Assembly (NCBI GenBank): GCA_022410635.1
Contig: JAJVDF010000435.1
Location: 17,621-81,620, forward strand
DNA length: 64,000 nucleotides
Reading direction: 5' to 3'
DNA from: Tretioscincus oriximinensis
Lineage: Eukaryota; Chordata; Lepidosauria; Squamata; Gymnophthalmidae
Shown here in pieces: positions 32,006 to 43,378 of the stretch. Each line of letters begins with the position of its first letter. The first letter of the stretch is position 1. The notes beneath the pieces were generated by a model that saw nothing but the letters and a program-made list of their open reading frames with translations, was not told the origin of the DNA and did not search any database. Position numbers and translations under genes: made by a program.

Positions 32006-33227
32006 GGCCTCATCAGACAGAATAAAGTGACCACCTCAGACAGAAAAAAGTCAGTAATTGTTTTGTATCATTGACAATGAGCAAGTAAGATGCTTGAAGC
32101 GACTGCATGCCCAAAGATGCCAAAACAGTCTCATTGCTTTGCTATGATGTGTCTTGACATGGTAACAAAGATCACCACTGGCTGCTAAATTGCCCCAAGG
32201 AAAAAAAATATCTTGGACCAGGCTTGCAATAATGTGTCATCTTGTGCTTTGCAAAGTGTCACACAATGTGCTGGTGCTTAAATAAAGAAACAACTTGCTT
32301 AACGTGAGAATGAAGAGTTGTTTGCTGCTTTTTAAACTTTGCTATATTAAGGTAAGGTTCTTTATTCAGTTCTATTGACAGCACAAAGATGTCAGAAGCA
32401 TGAGCAAACTGAAACGTGAAAAAGAAAAAGGAAAAGTAAATACCCCAAAATGTCACAGAAGCAAAATTGTATTACTGATCATCTCTCTGAATAGGTTACA
32501 AACATTATGCAAAGGGCATTTCAGATGCTGCCAAATCTATCTTGCAAAACTCATCCAAGTCTGGAAAGAATCACAGGTTCCTAAACATGAAATTCACAAT
32601 GCGGATTTCTGAAAGGAAACAGACATAGCAAATGGGCATTTCGTTAACACTAAAACCCGTTGACATGGAAAAGTGCTCAATAAAGTCTGTTTTACATTAT
32701 TTTATAACCCCCAACCACCCCAGATAGTGCCGAAGTTCTATGGAACTTGGCTTTCAAAGCTTAGACAACGCCGATTTGTTCATTTTAGAACAAATTATCT
32801 TCCTATAAAAGAGAGTTCAGGGTAAAAGTGACCTAGCATCTGCTGACCACAATGTTGCCAAATTAACTTGTCATAGTTACAATGCTGATAATCTGGCTGA
32901 CGTAACCATAACCAGAAAGCTCTGTTTTCACAAAATTGACCTAAATTCATCCCCTGTATTTGATCAAGTTCAATTGTAGGAAAACGAGTATGAAGAACTA
33001 CTTAGGAAAAAAGATGACAGGAATATTTTAAAGGAGAAAGTAAGAGGAGCCCCAGCTGAATCAGAACTACTGTGAATCATTTCCTGAAAAGTGAAGGAAG
33101 ATAGGTCCCATAGTTGATTAGTCCCATAGTCAACTTAGGCAGAGAAAATAATTGGTTCCGTTGAATAATTGATACCATTGGCCAATTCCTAGTTGACTTT
33201 ACGGGCACTTTTATGTAGGTTTTTTGT
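32006..33227. other. Unclassified sequence
   Basis: Nothing recognised. Confidence 0.4.
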
Positions 33228-33430
33228 CTTGGATAGGTTGTGTTCCCACCANGGGGAACCATGGGAAAGTTTTGTGGCTCTTTACTGACTGCACAATTTC
33301 CCATTTACCCCAAATAGAAAATTTGCACAACCGCACAGCACCTGGGTGAGGTTTGCTCAGAAAATCATCAGAAGTGCAGCTTAACACAATTCATGCTGTG
33401 CACTCTGGCAATGGTTTGCCGGGTATTCTG
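33228..33430 (+). repeat. Dispersed repeat R2, partial
   Basis: It contains TGTGTTCCCACCA, a CATGGGAAAGTTTTGTGGC segment and a CACAATTCATGCTG segment that match the first half of the R2 copies at 7.3 and 22.8 kb. Confidence 0.4.
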
Positions 33431-33559
33431 TTTGGGCCCTTTTATTTATTATTTTATGTTATAGAATAAATTTCTGGATCCCATTCCTTATGGTCCTGGT
33501 CACACATGTTCTTTTAAATTATCTTCAGTACTGATATCTAAACTATATCAGGGCAGGGA

Positions 33560-33795
33560 AGGTTTTTATTTTCGATCTCAGGCACAAATGCGTCAGTTGC
33601 TAAGTCCTGTGTCGGACATGGGGAGGGGCTATTCAAAAGCAAGAATTGCAAGAAATTGCAGCTGACTGCAAGTAGATAAATGGCAAGCACCACAGCCTGG
33701 TGAGGAAGATAGAATGTCAGCCTTCGGGCAAAAATACCCTTGTAAACCGCTTTGAGTCCCTTTGAAAGATGCAAAAAGTGGGGTATAAGATCCCA
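33560..33795 (+). mobile_element. tRNA-derived SINE, family B
   Basis: It aligns with the reverse complement of 37674-37985: GTCCTGTGTCGGACATGGGG, TGCAAGTAGATAAATGGC, AGATAGAATGTCAGCC and a GTGGGGTATAAGA tail. The tRNA-like head is largely lost. Confidence 0.6.
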
Positions 33796-35322
33796 GTTCC
33801 CAGTTCAAGACTGAAGATGAATAAAATCACATATGTGAAGGATGTTTGTTCATTCATTGTTTCTCTATGTAGTCCTTTTGTCAATTGTTTCCTGGCCAGG
33901 CATAATATTAAAAGGAATGTGTTTAAATCAATATTTTTTAAAAAAATGGGGAAAAAATTAAAGTACTATATTACACTGAATTTGTATTTTAAAGTGTTTT
34001 TTCAGCGTATGCAGGGACGGAATTGAACATATAAAACACCAAGATTGGATAAAATCCTACAGTTGTATCAGCTNTCTTTGGAAAAAAAGAGATCGCTTCC
34101 TCACGACTTCCAGAACCTGAAGCTTTATGAAAATAATATCAAAACCTACATATTAATTCAAATCCTTTCAGCAACTTTGATTTCCATATCATCTCATGAA
34201 AACAAGACATTTTGCCTCTGCATAACTTACATCCAGTTGCAACTTGGAAGGCATCAAACGGCGTGTAAGGAGAGGTGAATTGGCCACAAGATGAATTTGC
34301 TTGATGCCAGTATTAAAACTATCTGGAACAGTCGTGAGAAACAAAATGCCAATAATATTCATGGCAAAACACCAGTCTGTTTTTTGGGGCTTAAATCACA
34401 TTTAGCAAGTGACTGAAATGAGTAGCTTAAAAAAAACCATAAACTCATTCAAAGTTACTTGCTTGCAATAGGCCTCAGTACTGACAGATTAATGAGTCAC
34501 AGTAGGAGGCACAACATTAGAAAAGCTGCTGGTATTTTGTAAAATGGCAGAAAAAGGCAGAGGGACATTAAATCATGCCAGAATGCAATGAAAAACAAAG
34601 GTAGATTTGTAAAGTATAATTTTTTGAAAGTAACTTCCTGACTCTAAAGGTGCAGACAATGGTAATCTTTTTATGGGAAACTTCCCAACGATGAATTTTC
34701 TTGTCAACGTGATCTAATATTTGGTGCCGCCTATTATTCCCATTTTTCACTTTACAATTCAACACAGGACTATGCCTGAAAACAATAACGGGAAGCTTTA
34801 TGGCCATATTTCACAGCTTTCCTTTGCCTGCTTGCTTAAGGGATTCTCTCCATTCAATTTATATGGGTAAAATATAAAGCTATGGTTCCAAATGCTTATT
34901 AGAAACAGCAAGTAGATTGAAGGAAAGTGAAATTTAAAAGCTGAGGTGGGGGGAATGCCTCCTTCCCCAAATCTATTTTGTTTGCTTCCAGAATGTAAAG
35001 CAGAACCTGGTAACATTTATGGAGCACAAAAGTGTTTAGAGAACCCAGAAAAAGCAACGGGAAGCTTCATTGCACAGTTATTAAGGCAACATAGTAGTCA
35101 AGGTGTCTCCTTGAGTGACCCTGGACCAGCCATTGCCTTTCAGCATTATCTATCTTCAGAGACATTGAGAAGCTACAATGGAGGTAAGGAGACTGGTTTG
35201 CACTGCTTTGGGCCCTTGAGAGAAAACACANGAAATAAAAGCTATGTATTTTCATGTCAGTTTCTTAGGCCCTGATCACATGTCATTTGGTACAGACCTC
35301 CTAAAGGAACACAAAAATAAAT
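33796..35322. other. Unclassified sequence
   Basis: Nothing recognised. It is repeat-poor by eye. The 109-codon plus frame at 34946-35275 has no recognisable domain. Confidence 0.4.
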
Positions 35323-35390
35323 AGCTACTAGGATGGATCTCTTGATACTGCCTCTGGGATTGAGCCTTCTCTTATATTCTCCTATGTGGC
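35323..35390 (+). mobile_element. CR1 3' UTR fragment
   Basis: AGCTACTAGGATGGATCTCT followed by TGATACTGCCTCTGGGATTG matches the early 3' UTR of octamer-type CR1 copies. The rest is deleted. Confidence 0.55.
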
Positions 35391-36486
35391 AAACCTACAC
35401 GTAACATAACTAGAGCTGCAGTTTGTATTCACTATCTATGAGTTGACATTCATAACCGAGGTTTTTTTTTTCTAGAAAAGAAGATTTATCAATGCTCTAT
35501 ACCTTCAAAATGTATACCGTATTTTAATGATAGGTTACATATATTATATATCAAAGCTTAAACAGTTTACCAGTATGCATACTGTACCATACTGGCAGAA
35601 AACAAGCCCAGTTTATAGTTATGAATGATCCAAACATTGTAAAAAGCAGACATTGTAAATAAGTATCATTACATCCACGTTTGCTTGGAAGCACACTGTT
35701 CGTAATGGAAGCAGAGGCATTCANGGAGAAAAGTCTGCAACAGACTCCCTCTTTAGCGTCTCTCCTGGAGACTATACCCAAGAGGGGGGAAAATGAGAGC
35801 ACACTGCAGTACTAAAATCTTTTGAATTAATATAATCTGTCGTCTTGGAGATAATTTGTTTGAAAGAAAAATCATAAGTCATTAAACAAACAAAATTCAT
35901 CATAGTGTTGAAACCAGTCCCAGTTTTTATGAAACTTTCTTTATAATTAGGGAAGACATTAAATTAAAAAAAAACACGGACAGAACCATGCCACTTTAAA
36001 GGGATGGAATTTTTTAACAGATGAAATTTTGCAGGTGCAGCTTATACAACATCTAATGAAATTCTCTCTTTGTGCATACCCATTAAAGCTTCGTTGCTCT
36101 GTCCTGGCAAACCTACTTATAATATGTCCAGAGCAATCCATATCTTACAAGGCTATTTCTTCTAAACGACTGAACTTTTACACATTCAGTTATTCACGGA
36201 GACATGTAACTGGTATGAATTTCTCACTGGAAATGAACAAGAAAAGAGAAAATGGTACTTGCATATGCAAAAACTGAAAAATAGGGTTGTTTTCAGATTT
36301 ATTTTGGAAGAGAATCCCGCATTGGCCTCCTCAGAACCTCACGGATCTGCATGTTCGCNTAGATCAATGTGACCTTGTCCACCACTGGCTATGCTCTATC
36401 CACTCAGGACACATATAATTTTGTTGCTATAATATTGTGGGTTACTGGCATATTAGCAGACCCTGATCTCGAACCACAGGAAACAC
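35391..36486. other. Unclassified sequence
   Basis: Nothing confidently recognised. A segment near 36020-36055 (TTTTGCAGGTGCAGCTTATA) may be a decayed R5 core. Confidence 0.35.
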
Positions 36487-36917
36487 TGAGGCTGCTTTCC
36501 CATTACAACTTTAACATCACTATTTTTATTAAATCCAAGAAAACACATTCATGAGTTTTTNTCGCTGCTTCTTGTTTCTCTGTTACATTTCCTGCGTCAC
36601 ATAACTTTGTAACATCNTATATGCCATAAGTCCTTACTGTGCCTATTTTACTACAATTTGCAGCAATCTCAGCGAGCTGAGAGCGAATGAACTNTTTACA
36701 GCTAGCCCAAATTCACATTACTGAATGTCCCCACTGTGCAATCTTTCGCATTTAAAAGAAGTCCGCTGCTGAACTGAGAAAAATAAGCTAACATAAAAAC
36801 TGGGACCACAAACCTTTTCAGTGAGTGAATTGTTGAACTTCCATGAAGTAATGGAGCAAATTCTACATNATGTTGCTACTAACTTGCTAAATATCCCTTA
36901 ATGAGGATACCGCCTGA
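36487..36917 (+). mobile_element. Harbinger-like MITE, family R3
   Basis: The element (36490-36914) starts GGCTGCTTTCCCATTAC and ends AATGAGGATACCGCC, with TGA on both sides (36487-36489 and 36915-36917). It aligns along its length with 48801-49216, for example CACTACTGAATGTCCCC-like and TGTTGCTACTAACTTGCTAA segments. There is no coding capacity. The 3-bp flanks fit a PIF/Harbinger-type insertion, with TGA in place of the usual TAA/TTA. Confidence 0.55.
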
Positions 36918-37673
36918 GGCTAGGAAATTTTGTTCTTAACACTTTGGAGCCCTCAGAGGTAGTCCTAAATCTTGTTCAAGAGCTAATCTGGCTCAACAAC
37001 AACTTGTAAATTGGGCAGGTCTATGCCATGCATGATCCAAACACTTAGGCCTTGCTGGTCCAGAGTCACTGGTTTAGATCAAGGTAGAGTCAATGTGAAA
37101 AGGCCCTTTGGCAGAGCTCAGCACAATTAAATGTTTTTCACCCATAGAGATGGATTACGTTTTCCATCAATATATATATACAGCTGTCTACAAACTTAAG
37201 TAGGGCAGGTAAGCACAGGAGCACAGCAGATGGGAAGGGTGAACTTTTTTGGCAAAAGTTGCATTCCTTTGACATGGAACTGCAACACCTTTCTAACAGA
37301 AGTGTTTGCTCGTGCCCCAGAAATGAGGTATGTGGTGTTCTTATGCCAGGCACCTCAGCTCCTTGTTATTTTCAAAGCTGGAAAGTGAAAGTTCTCCAAT
37401 TCCAAAGATACAACATGCTGATGTCTTTTGAAATAATGGAAGTGCCCTCTAAAGTCAACTACTATCACAATATCAAAAAATACCCGTAACTACCCAATGA
37501 ACCTGGAGAGGGAAGCTGTTTCAGAGTCTGGAGGCTATCATGGAAAAGGTTATCTGGAGTGGCACCACCTCTTACATCTTGAAGAGAGGCAAAGAGAGAA
37601 TCAGATTAAGCTAATTTAATTAAGGTTAAAGTAACTATGCACTCATGATCTCAGTGTATCAGATAGGTTTCTG
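36918..37673. other. Unclassified sequence
   Basis: Nothing recognised. A short TATATATA run lies near 37171. Confidence 0.4.
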
Positions 37674-37985
37674 AAGAAGAAGAAGAAGAACTAGGTTCTT
37701 ATACCCCACTTTTCTCACCTTTCAAATGGACTCAAAGCGGCTTACAAGGATATTTTTGCCCAAAGGCTGACATTCTATCTTCCCTATCAGGTTGTGATGG
37801 TTTCCATGTATCTACTTGCATTCAGTTGAAATTTCTTGTAATTCATGCTTTCGAATAGCTGGGTTGGCTAGAGCTACAGGCTAGTGGAAGGTGCTCACTC
37901 CTCCCCATATCCGACACAGGGCTTCGAAATCCCATCTCCCAGATGAGAGACGGATTCCTTAGNGACTGAGCTATCCATGCCTGCA
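37674..37985 (-). mobile_element. tRNA-derived SINE, family B, fullest copy
   Basis: The reverse complement starts GGCATGGATAGCTCAGTC (A-box region) and has GGGATTTCGAAGCCC where a B box is expected. The body includes TGCAAGTAGATACATGG, GATAGAATGTCAGCC and CGCTTTGAGTCC, and it ends GTGGGGTATAAGAAC followed by a TTC/GAA run. It is probably Pol III transcribed when active. This is the best model for family B here. Confidence 0.7.
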
Positions 37986-38155
37986 CTTGTTTGCACAGGA
38001 TTGGTAATGTGCTTTAAAGATCTGTTGCAATACATCTACAATGCATTAGATGTATTATAACAGATTTCTAAAATACGTTACTGAGGTCTGTGCAAATAGG
38101 GTTTAAATCTCAAATTTACATGGAAGGTGTTCCTTCTGATAATTAGGGCCTGAAC
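37986..38155. other. Unclassified spacer
   Basis: Near 38025-38065 an imperfect palindrome around ACATCTAATGCATTAGATGT-like words occurs. Nothing else is recognised. Confidence 0.3.
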
Positions 38156-38327
38156 CTTTAGGGCTTTATTCGTTTATAGCAACCACCTTGAATAGGGCTC
38201 AGCAGTGAGTAGACAATAGTAACACTATTGCATCGTGTATTGTTTTAATATGTTTTTCTGTTTTTCATGCTAACTACCCTAAGANCTTTGGGTATAGGGC
38301 AGTATAGAAATGCAAATCAATAAACGG
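38156..38327 (+). mobile_element. L2-type 3' tail
   Basis: AACTACCCTAAGA, then CTTTGGGTATAGGGCAG and a TAGAAATGCAAATCAATAAA end match the L2 3' terminus. The upstream part near 38160-38190 also fits. Confidence 0.5.
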
Positions 38328-38600
38328 AAAGGCCCAATTTTCAGGCAATCTTCAAGATAACCTCCATAAAGAACACATAAAAGTAATTTATTCTGGAGGT
38401 TACCTGAGAATGAGGATAGAGTTATCCCTATCCAGAAAAGTCTCAGGTGGCTTAAGTTGTTAACAGAGATGCTGGATACTGCTGCCACCTGATTTAAAGA
38501 AGTCAGAAGTACCCCCAGGCCACACATTTGTACATCCAAAAGCAGATGCCTTAATTCCTTGGGTTTGAAACCTGATGACATCTCTTGCACGAGGATTTAG
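38328..38600. other. Unclassified segment between L2-type tails
   Basis: The 103-codon minus frame at 38279-38590 has no recognisable domain. It sits between an L2-type tail on the plus strand and another on the minus strand, so it may be old L2 body sequence. Confidence 0.3.
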
Positions 38601-38665
38601 TTTCAATTAATTTATTTATACTTTTATTCTACCCTATATAGTCTCAGGACTGTAACAACAATAAA
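38601..38665 (-). mobile_element. L2-type 3' tail, minus strand
   Basis: The reverse complement reads CCTGAGACTATATAGGGTAG and then AAAGTATAAATAAATTAA, the L2/SINE A tail. Confidence 0.45.
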
Positions 38666-39410
38666 AACAGACCACAGAAGTAATTTATTAAAACCAACAA
38701 TGGACCACATCCCGTGCATTACTGCCCCCAGGCAGTAACTGAGCACTTAAACTGCCTTTCCTGGCTAATAAANGTGATTCAAAACAGATTTCATCAGCAC
38801 TGACCCTACTGTTTTCTATTTCACCTATGCAGAAAACTGCCTGAGTCATCCTTGGCTCCACGGGCACAGAGACCTTCTAGAGATTGTCCTGTCAGAACTG
38901 TACTAAAACTNGTTCTGTTCGGAAGGTGTGCAAATCTCCATCTGAGAAATAAAACTCCCTATCACCATTGGTTGTGTGGCCTGACAGCTATTAAAAACCC
39001 ACGGCATAGTTTTTGAACACTAGTCATGCTGCTGCACAGGCAAATGGCAATGGAGAGCATCATTTTCAAGGCTGAGACACACAAACCCCCAAAAGGGGNG
39101 TTGGGCAGCTTTGATCAGAAAATGGAGGAAACTGCACTTTATGATCAATCTCGTGCTGTCTAGGTATGGCAAGGAAGCTGCAAAGGGCTGGTTGAGGATT
39201 TATATGAAGTGAGGGGAAAGGGCTGAATGTGGGGGTTAGAGACTCAGCATGGTCCCTTCTCCTTTGAGCACATTCTTTGGATTTGTATTAGAGTTAGGGT
39301 TAGGGGAATTGGCCAGGGAAATTCAAGCCATCTCTTTCCCCTCCGTAGAGGAGAATGACTCTCCTTCTCAAATTTAATGCTGTTTGTTGATTCCAGTGGG
39401 GCTGATAAAC
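38666..39410. other. Unclassified sequence
   Basis: Nothing recognised. Confidence 0.4.
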
Positions 39411-39631
39411 CTACTGGAGGAGTTTCAGAGAAATAGCCATGTTAGTCTAGTAGAAAGTCCAGCAAAGGAGCTAGCAGCACTTTGAGACTAACTTGAGAAA
39501 AGTGGGTGGCGTAAGCTTTCGTAGACACGTCTGAAGAAGGGCATCTGAAGAAGTAGACATGTCTACGAAAGCTTATGCCACCCACGTTTCTCAAGTTAGT
39601 CTCAAAGTGCTGCTAGCTCCTCTACTGGAGG
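39411..39631. mobile_element. Penelope-like palindromic insertion, 10-bp TSD
   Basis: A 201-bp unit (39421-39621) is bounded by CTACTGGAGG at 39411-39420 and 39622-39631. It is two inverted terminal-repeat segments, the left one longer and including AGAAATAGCCATGTTAGTC. The plus arm has GGCAT, CTGAAGA (39545-39551), the GTAGAC/GTCTAC stem, GAAA (39567-39570) and ATGCC. GGCAT and ATGCC can pair to close the hammerhead-like fold. Confidence 0.75.
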
Positions 39632-40334
39632 GGGGCGGGGACNGAGGAGGAGATATGGTATTCAGTTTTAATTCCATCTTCCTCCCTCCCAAGAAGATTA
39701 TTTGCTGTGGTGGCAACAGGGANAAAGAGGGACACAACTGCCATTCATAATAAAACATTTGAATATAGCTGTATGGAATTGGAAAAAATAAGCTTTTTTA
39801 TATTGACTTTTATTTTAATCAGGATTGCAATGGGAGAATAATTTAGGCTAAAAGTATTATTGAGCATAAGAATGGAACTACATCTCATTTGAAGGAAGCT
39901 AATGAGCAGGTTTTGTTTAATTGATGAATATGTGATGAAGCAATAAAAGGGCAAGAATAATGCACCACAAAATGGGATATGAAGTACCATCATAAATAAT
40001 ATGGAGCTTCATTTGTCAACTGAACAAACTGTATTAACAAATGCTCCGTAACATAGTTTGAATGGTAATGAACTCTTTAGTCTGCTCACTAGTTCATTCA
40101 GTTACTAGACATTTTTGAAGAATGGCTTGTTAAGGTAAATTAGAAATTTGGGGAAGAGGAATGTTGCCCAGCCAAGGCNTAATCAACTAAGTCTGCATCT
40201 CCATTAAGCACAGAAGGTATCTTAGTCAGGTCCTCAGGGCAACTGGTCTTTATTGAGAGTAATGGATGCTGTTCTTGTTGAAAGTATATTGCTGTGTGAT
40301 GGAGGCAGAGCCTGTTTTTTACATAGTAAAACAC
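39632..40334. other. Unclassified sequence
   Basis: Nothing recognised. Confidence 0.4.
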
Positions 40335-40497
40335 TTGATAGAAGTGTAATGACTACAGAAGGGAGGAATTTTTACCAGGTGCAGCTTCTAGTACCTGCAG
40401 CATCTGGGTGGGGTGGGTCATTTTTCACACCTATTAAAGGAATGACATCTGTCCTTTAATAGGATTTTATTGAGTAGGATTTTATCTGGTAACCCTA
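40335..40497 (-). mobile_element. MITE family R5
   Basis: The right end TTTTATCTGGTAACCCTA is the inverted form of the R5 left end. The core TTACCAGGTGCAGCTTCTAG is shared with the 9.6 kb copy. The left terminus is decayed or missing. Confidence 0.45.
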
Positions 40498-40843
40498 ATC
40501 ATCATATACGTATAAATATGTACAGTTAGAATGTTAAGGGTGATCTTACTGGCTTAAACTTTGGTCACACAATCACCAGGACTAGCAATCACTGGTAGCC
40601 CTGATGAAGATTTTTTGAAGAATAGCCTGATAACCAATTCTGCATCACATGACAGCAAATTGCATAATCTAGTAATATAAGCTGTACCTTCCTTTTTATT
40701 ATTTATAATATTATTTATTATTGAGATTTTTCAACAAATATTTACATAATTTTTTCTCCTGGAATAGCAATACTGCAGGATTTCCCCTGTATATCCAATG
40801 GCTATATAGCAATTGCCATTTCACACGTGTGGCAATCCCAGTA
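40498..40843. other. Unclassified sequence
   Basis: An AT-rich segment near 40700-40760 (TTTTTCAACAAATATTTACA) resembles the 3' end of the L1 copy at 14.1 kb. Nothing else is recognised. Confidence 0.3.
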
Positions 40844-41015
40844 TAGGGTTACCAGATTAAAAAAAAAATCAAGGGAATACTTTGCACCTTTAATGNGTGT
40901 GAAAAAGCTATTTCCCCCCAGGTGTTGTACCCATTGTAAGTCCCACCTAATTAAGAAACTTCTATATCCATTAAAGTTGCAAAGCATTCTCCCAGTTTTT
41001 ATATAGTAATCCTAT
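40844..41015 (+). mobile_element. MITE family R5
   Basis: The left end is TAGGGTTACCAGATT, and the right end TAGTAATCCTA is weakly inverted to it. It carries the TTTGCACCTTTAATG segment found in the other copies. Confidence 0.45.
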
Positions 41016-41892
41016 CCTGTAGGATTGTCCCAAGATAATGACACACTCTAGGCTCTGTCTGGATACAGCTACGGAGATATGGCCATGAAGATTTTATTTT
41101 TGCAAATGCAAATCAGAGTTATAAGAGCAAATAAATATGGTCTGCAGAAAATGTTGGNTCATCAAAATTACTGTGGCACGTGGCACGAAACTCATAAATA
41201 GGATCCACAGCTTTTTTCTCAGCTACATAATCATTGTTTTCAACCTCCGTTAAAGTAGGATGTGAACAGTAAGCCCACATTAAACAAAGGTAGGAATCAA
41301 TGAAATCCAATAGGTCAGCTGAGGTTAAGCTCCTTGTGGCTGAAAGGTGTTCATTCTCAGTGATTGCTGAACTCAGACTTTAAGGCAGAAGTGAAGAATG
41401 TAAATCTCTTCTTAATCCATTTATTCAGGTGAAACGACACCATTTGACTTTCATGGCTTACTCTGGGTGCATTGATACATAAGTCTAAGCACAACAAATC
41501 CTCCCTTGATTGGTGAGCTTAACATATCATGCATGTTTTTCAATTGCAATTTAAAACAGAAAGGGACTTTTTATCTGGACTTGCTAACGTGGAAGTTTGA
41601 ACTTATTCTATCAATTATATATATAAAAACAAGTACTTAAACATAATGTGAGCATGTGAAAGCCGCATTTGCATTGAAAATGGAAATGGCTGTGTCAGGT
41701 GGATATGGAAGAGCCAAAATCATAACCCATCAGGTCATCTTGTCACTTCCACTGTGAAGGGACATTCTTCAGAGCAGGGCTCCACTGAAGACACAAAATT
41801 CCTCACAAAAAAACATATTGAATAGCAATCGCACCCACTGTTAGGATGGTACAATCACTGGGTATTTTGCCAGTAAATGAAGATGAACTCTT
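41016..41892. other. Unclassified sequence
   Basis: Nothing recognised. Confidence 0.4.
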
Positions 41893-42412
41893 AATAAAAA
41901 CATAAGAACATATGAACATGAGCCCTGTGGAATCAGACCGGAGCCCATCTAATCCAGTATTCTGTCTCATGCAATGTCCCACAAGTTGCACCTGGGCAAC
42001 CCTAGCAGAAGAAGGCAAAACCTCAGCTCCCTATAAATGGTTCTTCAGGATTACTGACTGTTGCTCCATCTCCACAATACAGCAGTTACTGATTTCCCAC
42101 CTTCATAAACTAATCTGTATTATTCTGTGGACACCAGAAAATATTTGATGAGGCACAGAAAGAGACGGAAAGCAAAGCAAATCTTTATACGTTGTCAGCA
42201 TCAGTACCATAAACAGCTAGCAAATACTAATTAGAAGTAGCTGTACCTCAGTAATAGACCAAACTGACGGGAAAGCATAAGGTTGCCTGTTCAATCAACC
42301 TGGAGGCAGTACTAGTAGCCGTTGATATATTTGGCCTCAGTGAATTTGTGTGATTCATTCTTAAAACTACCTAGGCCAGTTGCTGTCACTCTCTCTTCTG
42401 GAAATAAATTCC
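41893..42412 (-). mobile_element. CR1 3' end, minus, interrupted
   Basis: 41893-42077 is the reverse complement of the octamer-type CR1 3' UTR (it begins AACATAAGAACATATGAACA). 42302-42412 continues into the ORF2 C-terminus, decoding LWNLFPEERVTATG on the minus strand. About 220 bp of non-CR1 sequence (42078-42301) separate the two parts. Confidence 0.65.
42078..42301. other. Insert within a CR1 copy
   Basis: About 220 bp interrupt the minus-strand CR1 exactly between its 3' UTR and the ORF2 end. I see no TIR, poly-A tail or target duplication, so its identity is unknown. Confidence 0.35.
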
Positions 42413-43043
42413 AGAGACATCTAAAAAAGGATATTATGGAATTGGAGAAAGTGCAGAAAAGAACAACAAGAATGATCAAGGGACTGGAGCACCTCCCTAA
42501 AGAAATCCGCCTGCAACATATGGGCCTCTTCAGCCTCAAAAGACAATGTTTGAGAGGAGACCTAATTGAGGTGCATAAAATCATGCATGGGGTGGATAAG
42601 GTGAATAGAGAAAAACTATTTTCTCTATTACACAACACTAGGACCAGGGGGCATTCCTTGAAACTGTTGGGCAGAAGAGTGAGGACAGACAAAGGAAAGT
42701 ATTTTTTTCACCCAGAGGGTCATCGGCCTGTGGAATTTACTTCCAGAAGAGATGGTAGGTGCTAGCAGCCTGGATAGCTTTAAGACAGGATTAGACTAGT
42801 TCATGGAAGCCAAGAGTATAAACAGCTACTAGGATGGATGTCTTGATATAGCCTCCAAGATGGAGCAATAGTCAGGATTCTTCAAATGTCGAGAAAAGTT
42901 GAAAATTTTGCTTTCTTCTGTTCCAGTTTCCCCATGCGCAATTGGTGGGTCTCTGTGTGAGACACAATGCTGGACTAGATGGGCTCCAGTCCAATTCAGC
43001 AGGGGTCCTTTTATGTTCTCTTATGTTCTTATGTAGGTAGACC
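42413..43043 (+). mobile_element. CR1 3' end, plus strand
   Basis: It starts in the ORF2 C-terminus (DIMELEKVQKRTTRMIKGLE) and carries HGVDKVNREKLFSLLHNTRT and FHPEGHRP, the latter frameshifted by an extra T near 42707. It ends in a normal 3' UTR with TTATGTTCTTATG. It is placed head to head with the minus-strand CR1, joined at about 42412. Confidence 0.75.
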
Positions 43044-43075
43044 TTTGGGTAAAAAAAGACTTCCAGTTGTCTGTA

Positions 43076-43378
43076 AATAAGAGGCAGGATGGTGCAGCAG
43101 TCAAGAGCTTCAGTGTTTCACCAGAGATATCAGAGTTCGAAGACTATGCGTTGGCTGTGGAGAGGGGTGAGTCCCCTCCACTGGNCTTAGCTCAGCCTAC
43201 CCAGTTGTTCAACAGCAAATGCAAGTAGATAAATGGGTACCACCACAAACCTGGTGGAGAAGAAAGAACACATGTAAGTCTTCAGGCAAAAAAATAACCT
43301 TGTAAGCCGCTGTGACTTGCTTAGATTGAGAAAAGCAGTGAATAGAAACCTCCTCTTCCTCCTCCTTCTTCTCAATCT
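43076..43378 (+). mobile_element. tRNA-derived SINE, family B
   Basis: The head AGGATGGTGCAGCAGTC (A-box region) and GAGTTCGAAGACT (decayed B box) are followed by TGCAAGTAGATAAATGGG, TTGTAAGCCGCTGTGAC and a CCTCCTCCTTCTTC run. Confidence 0.55.
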
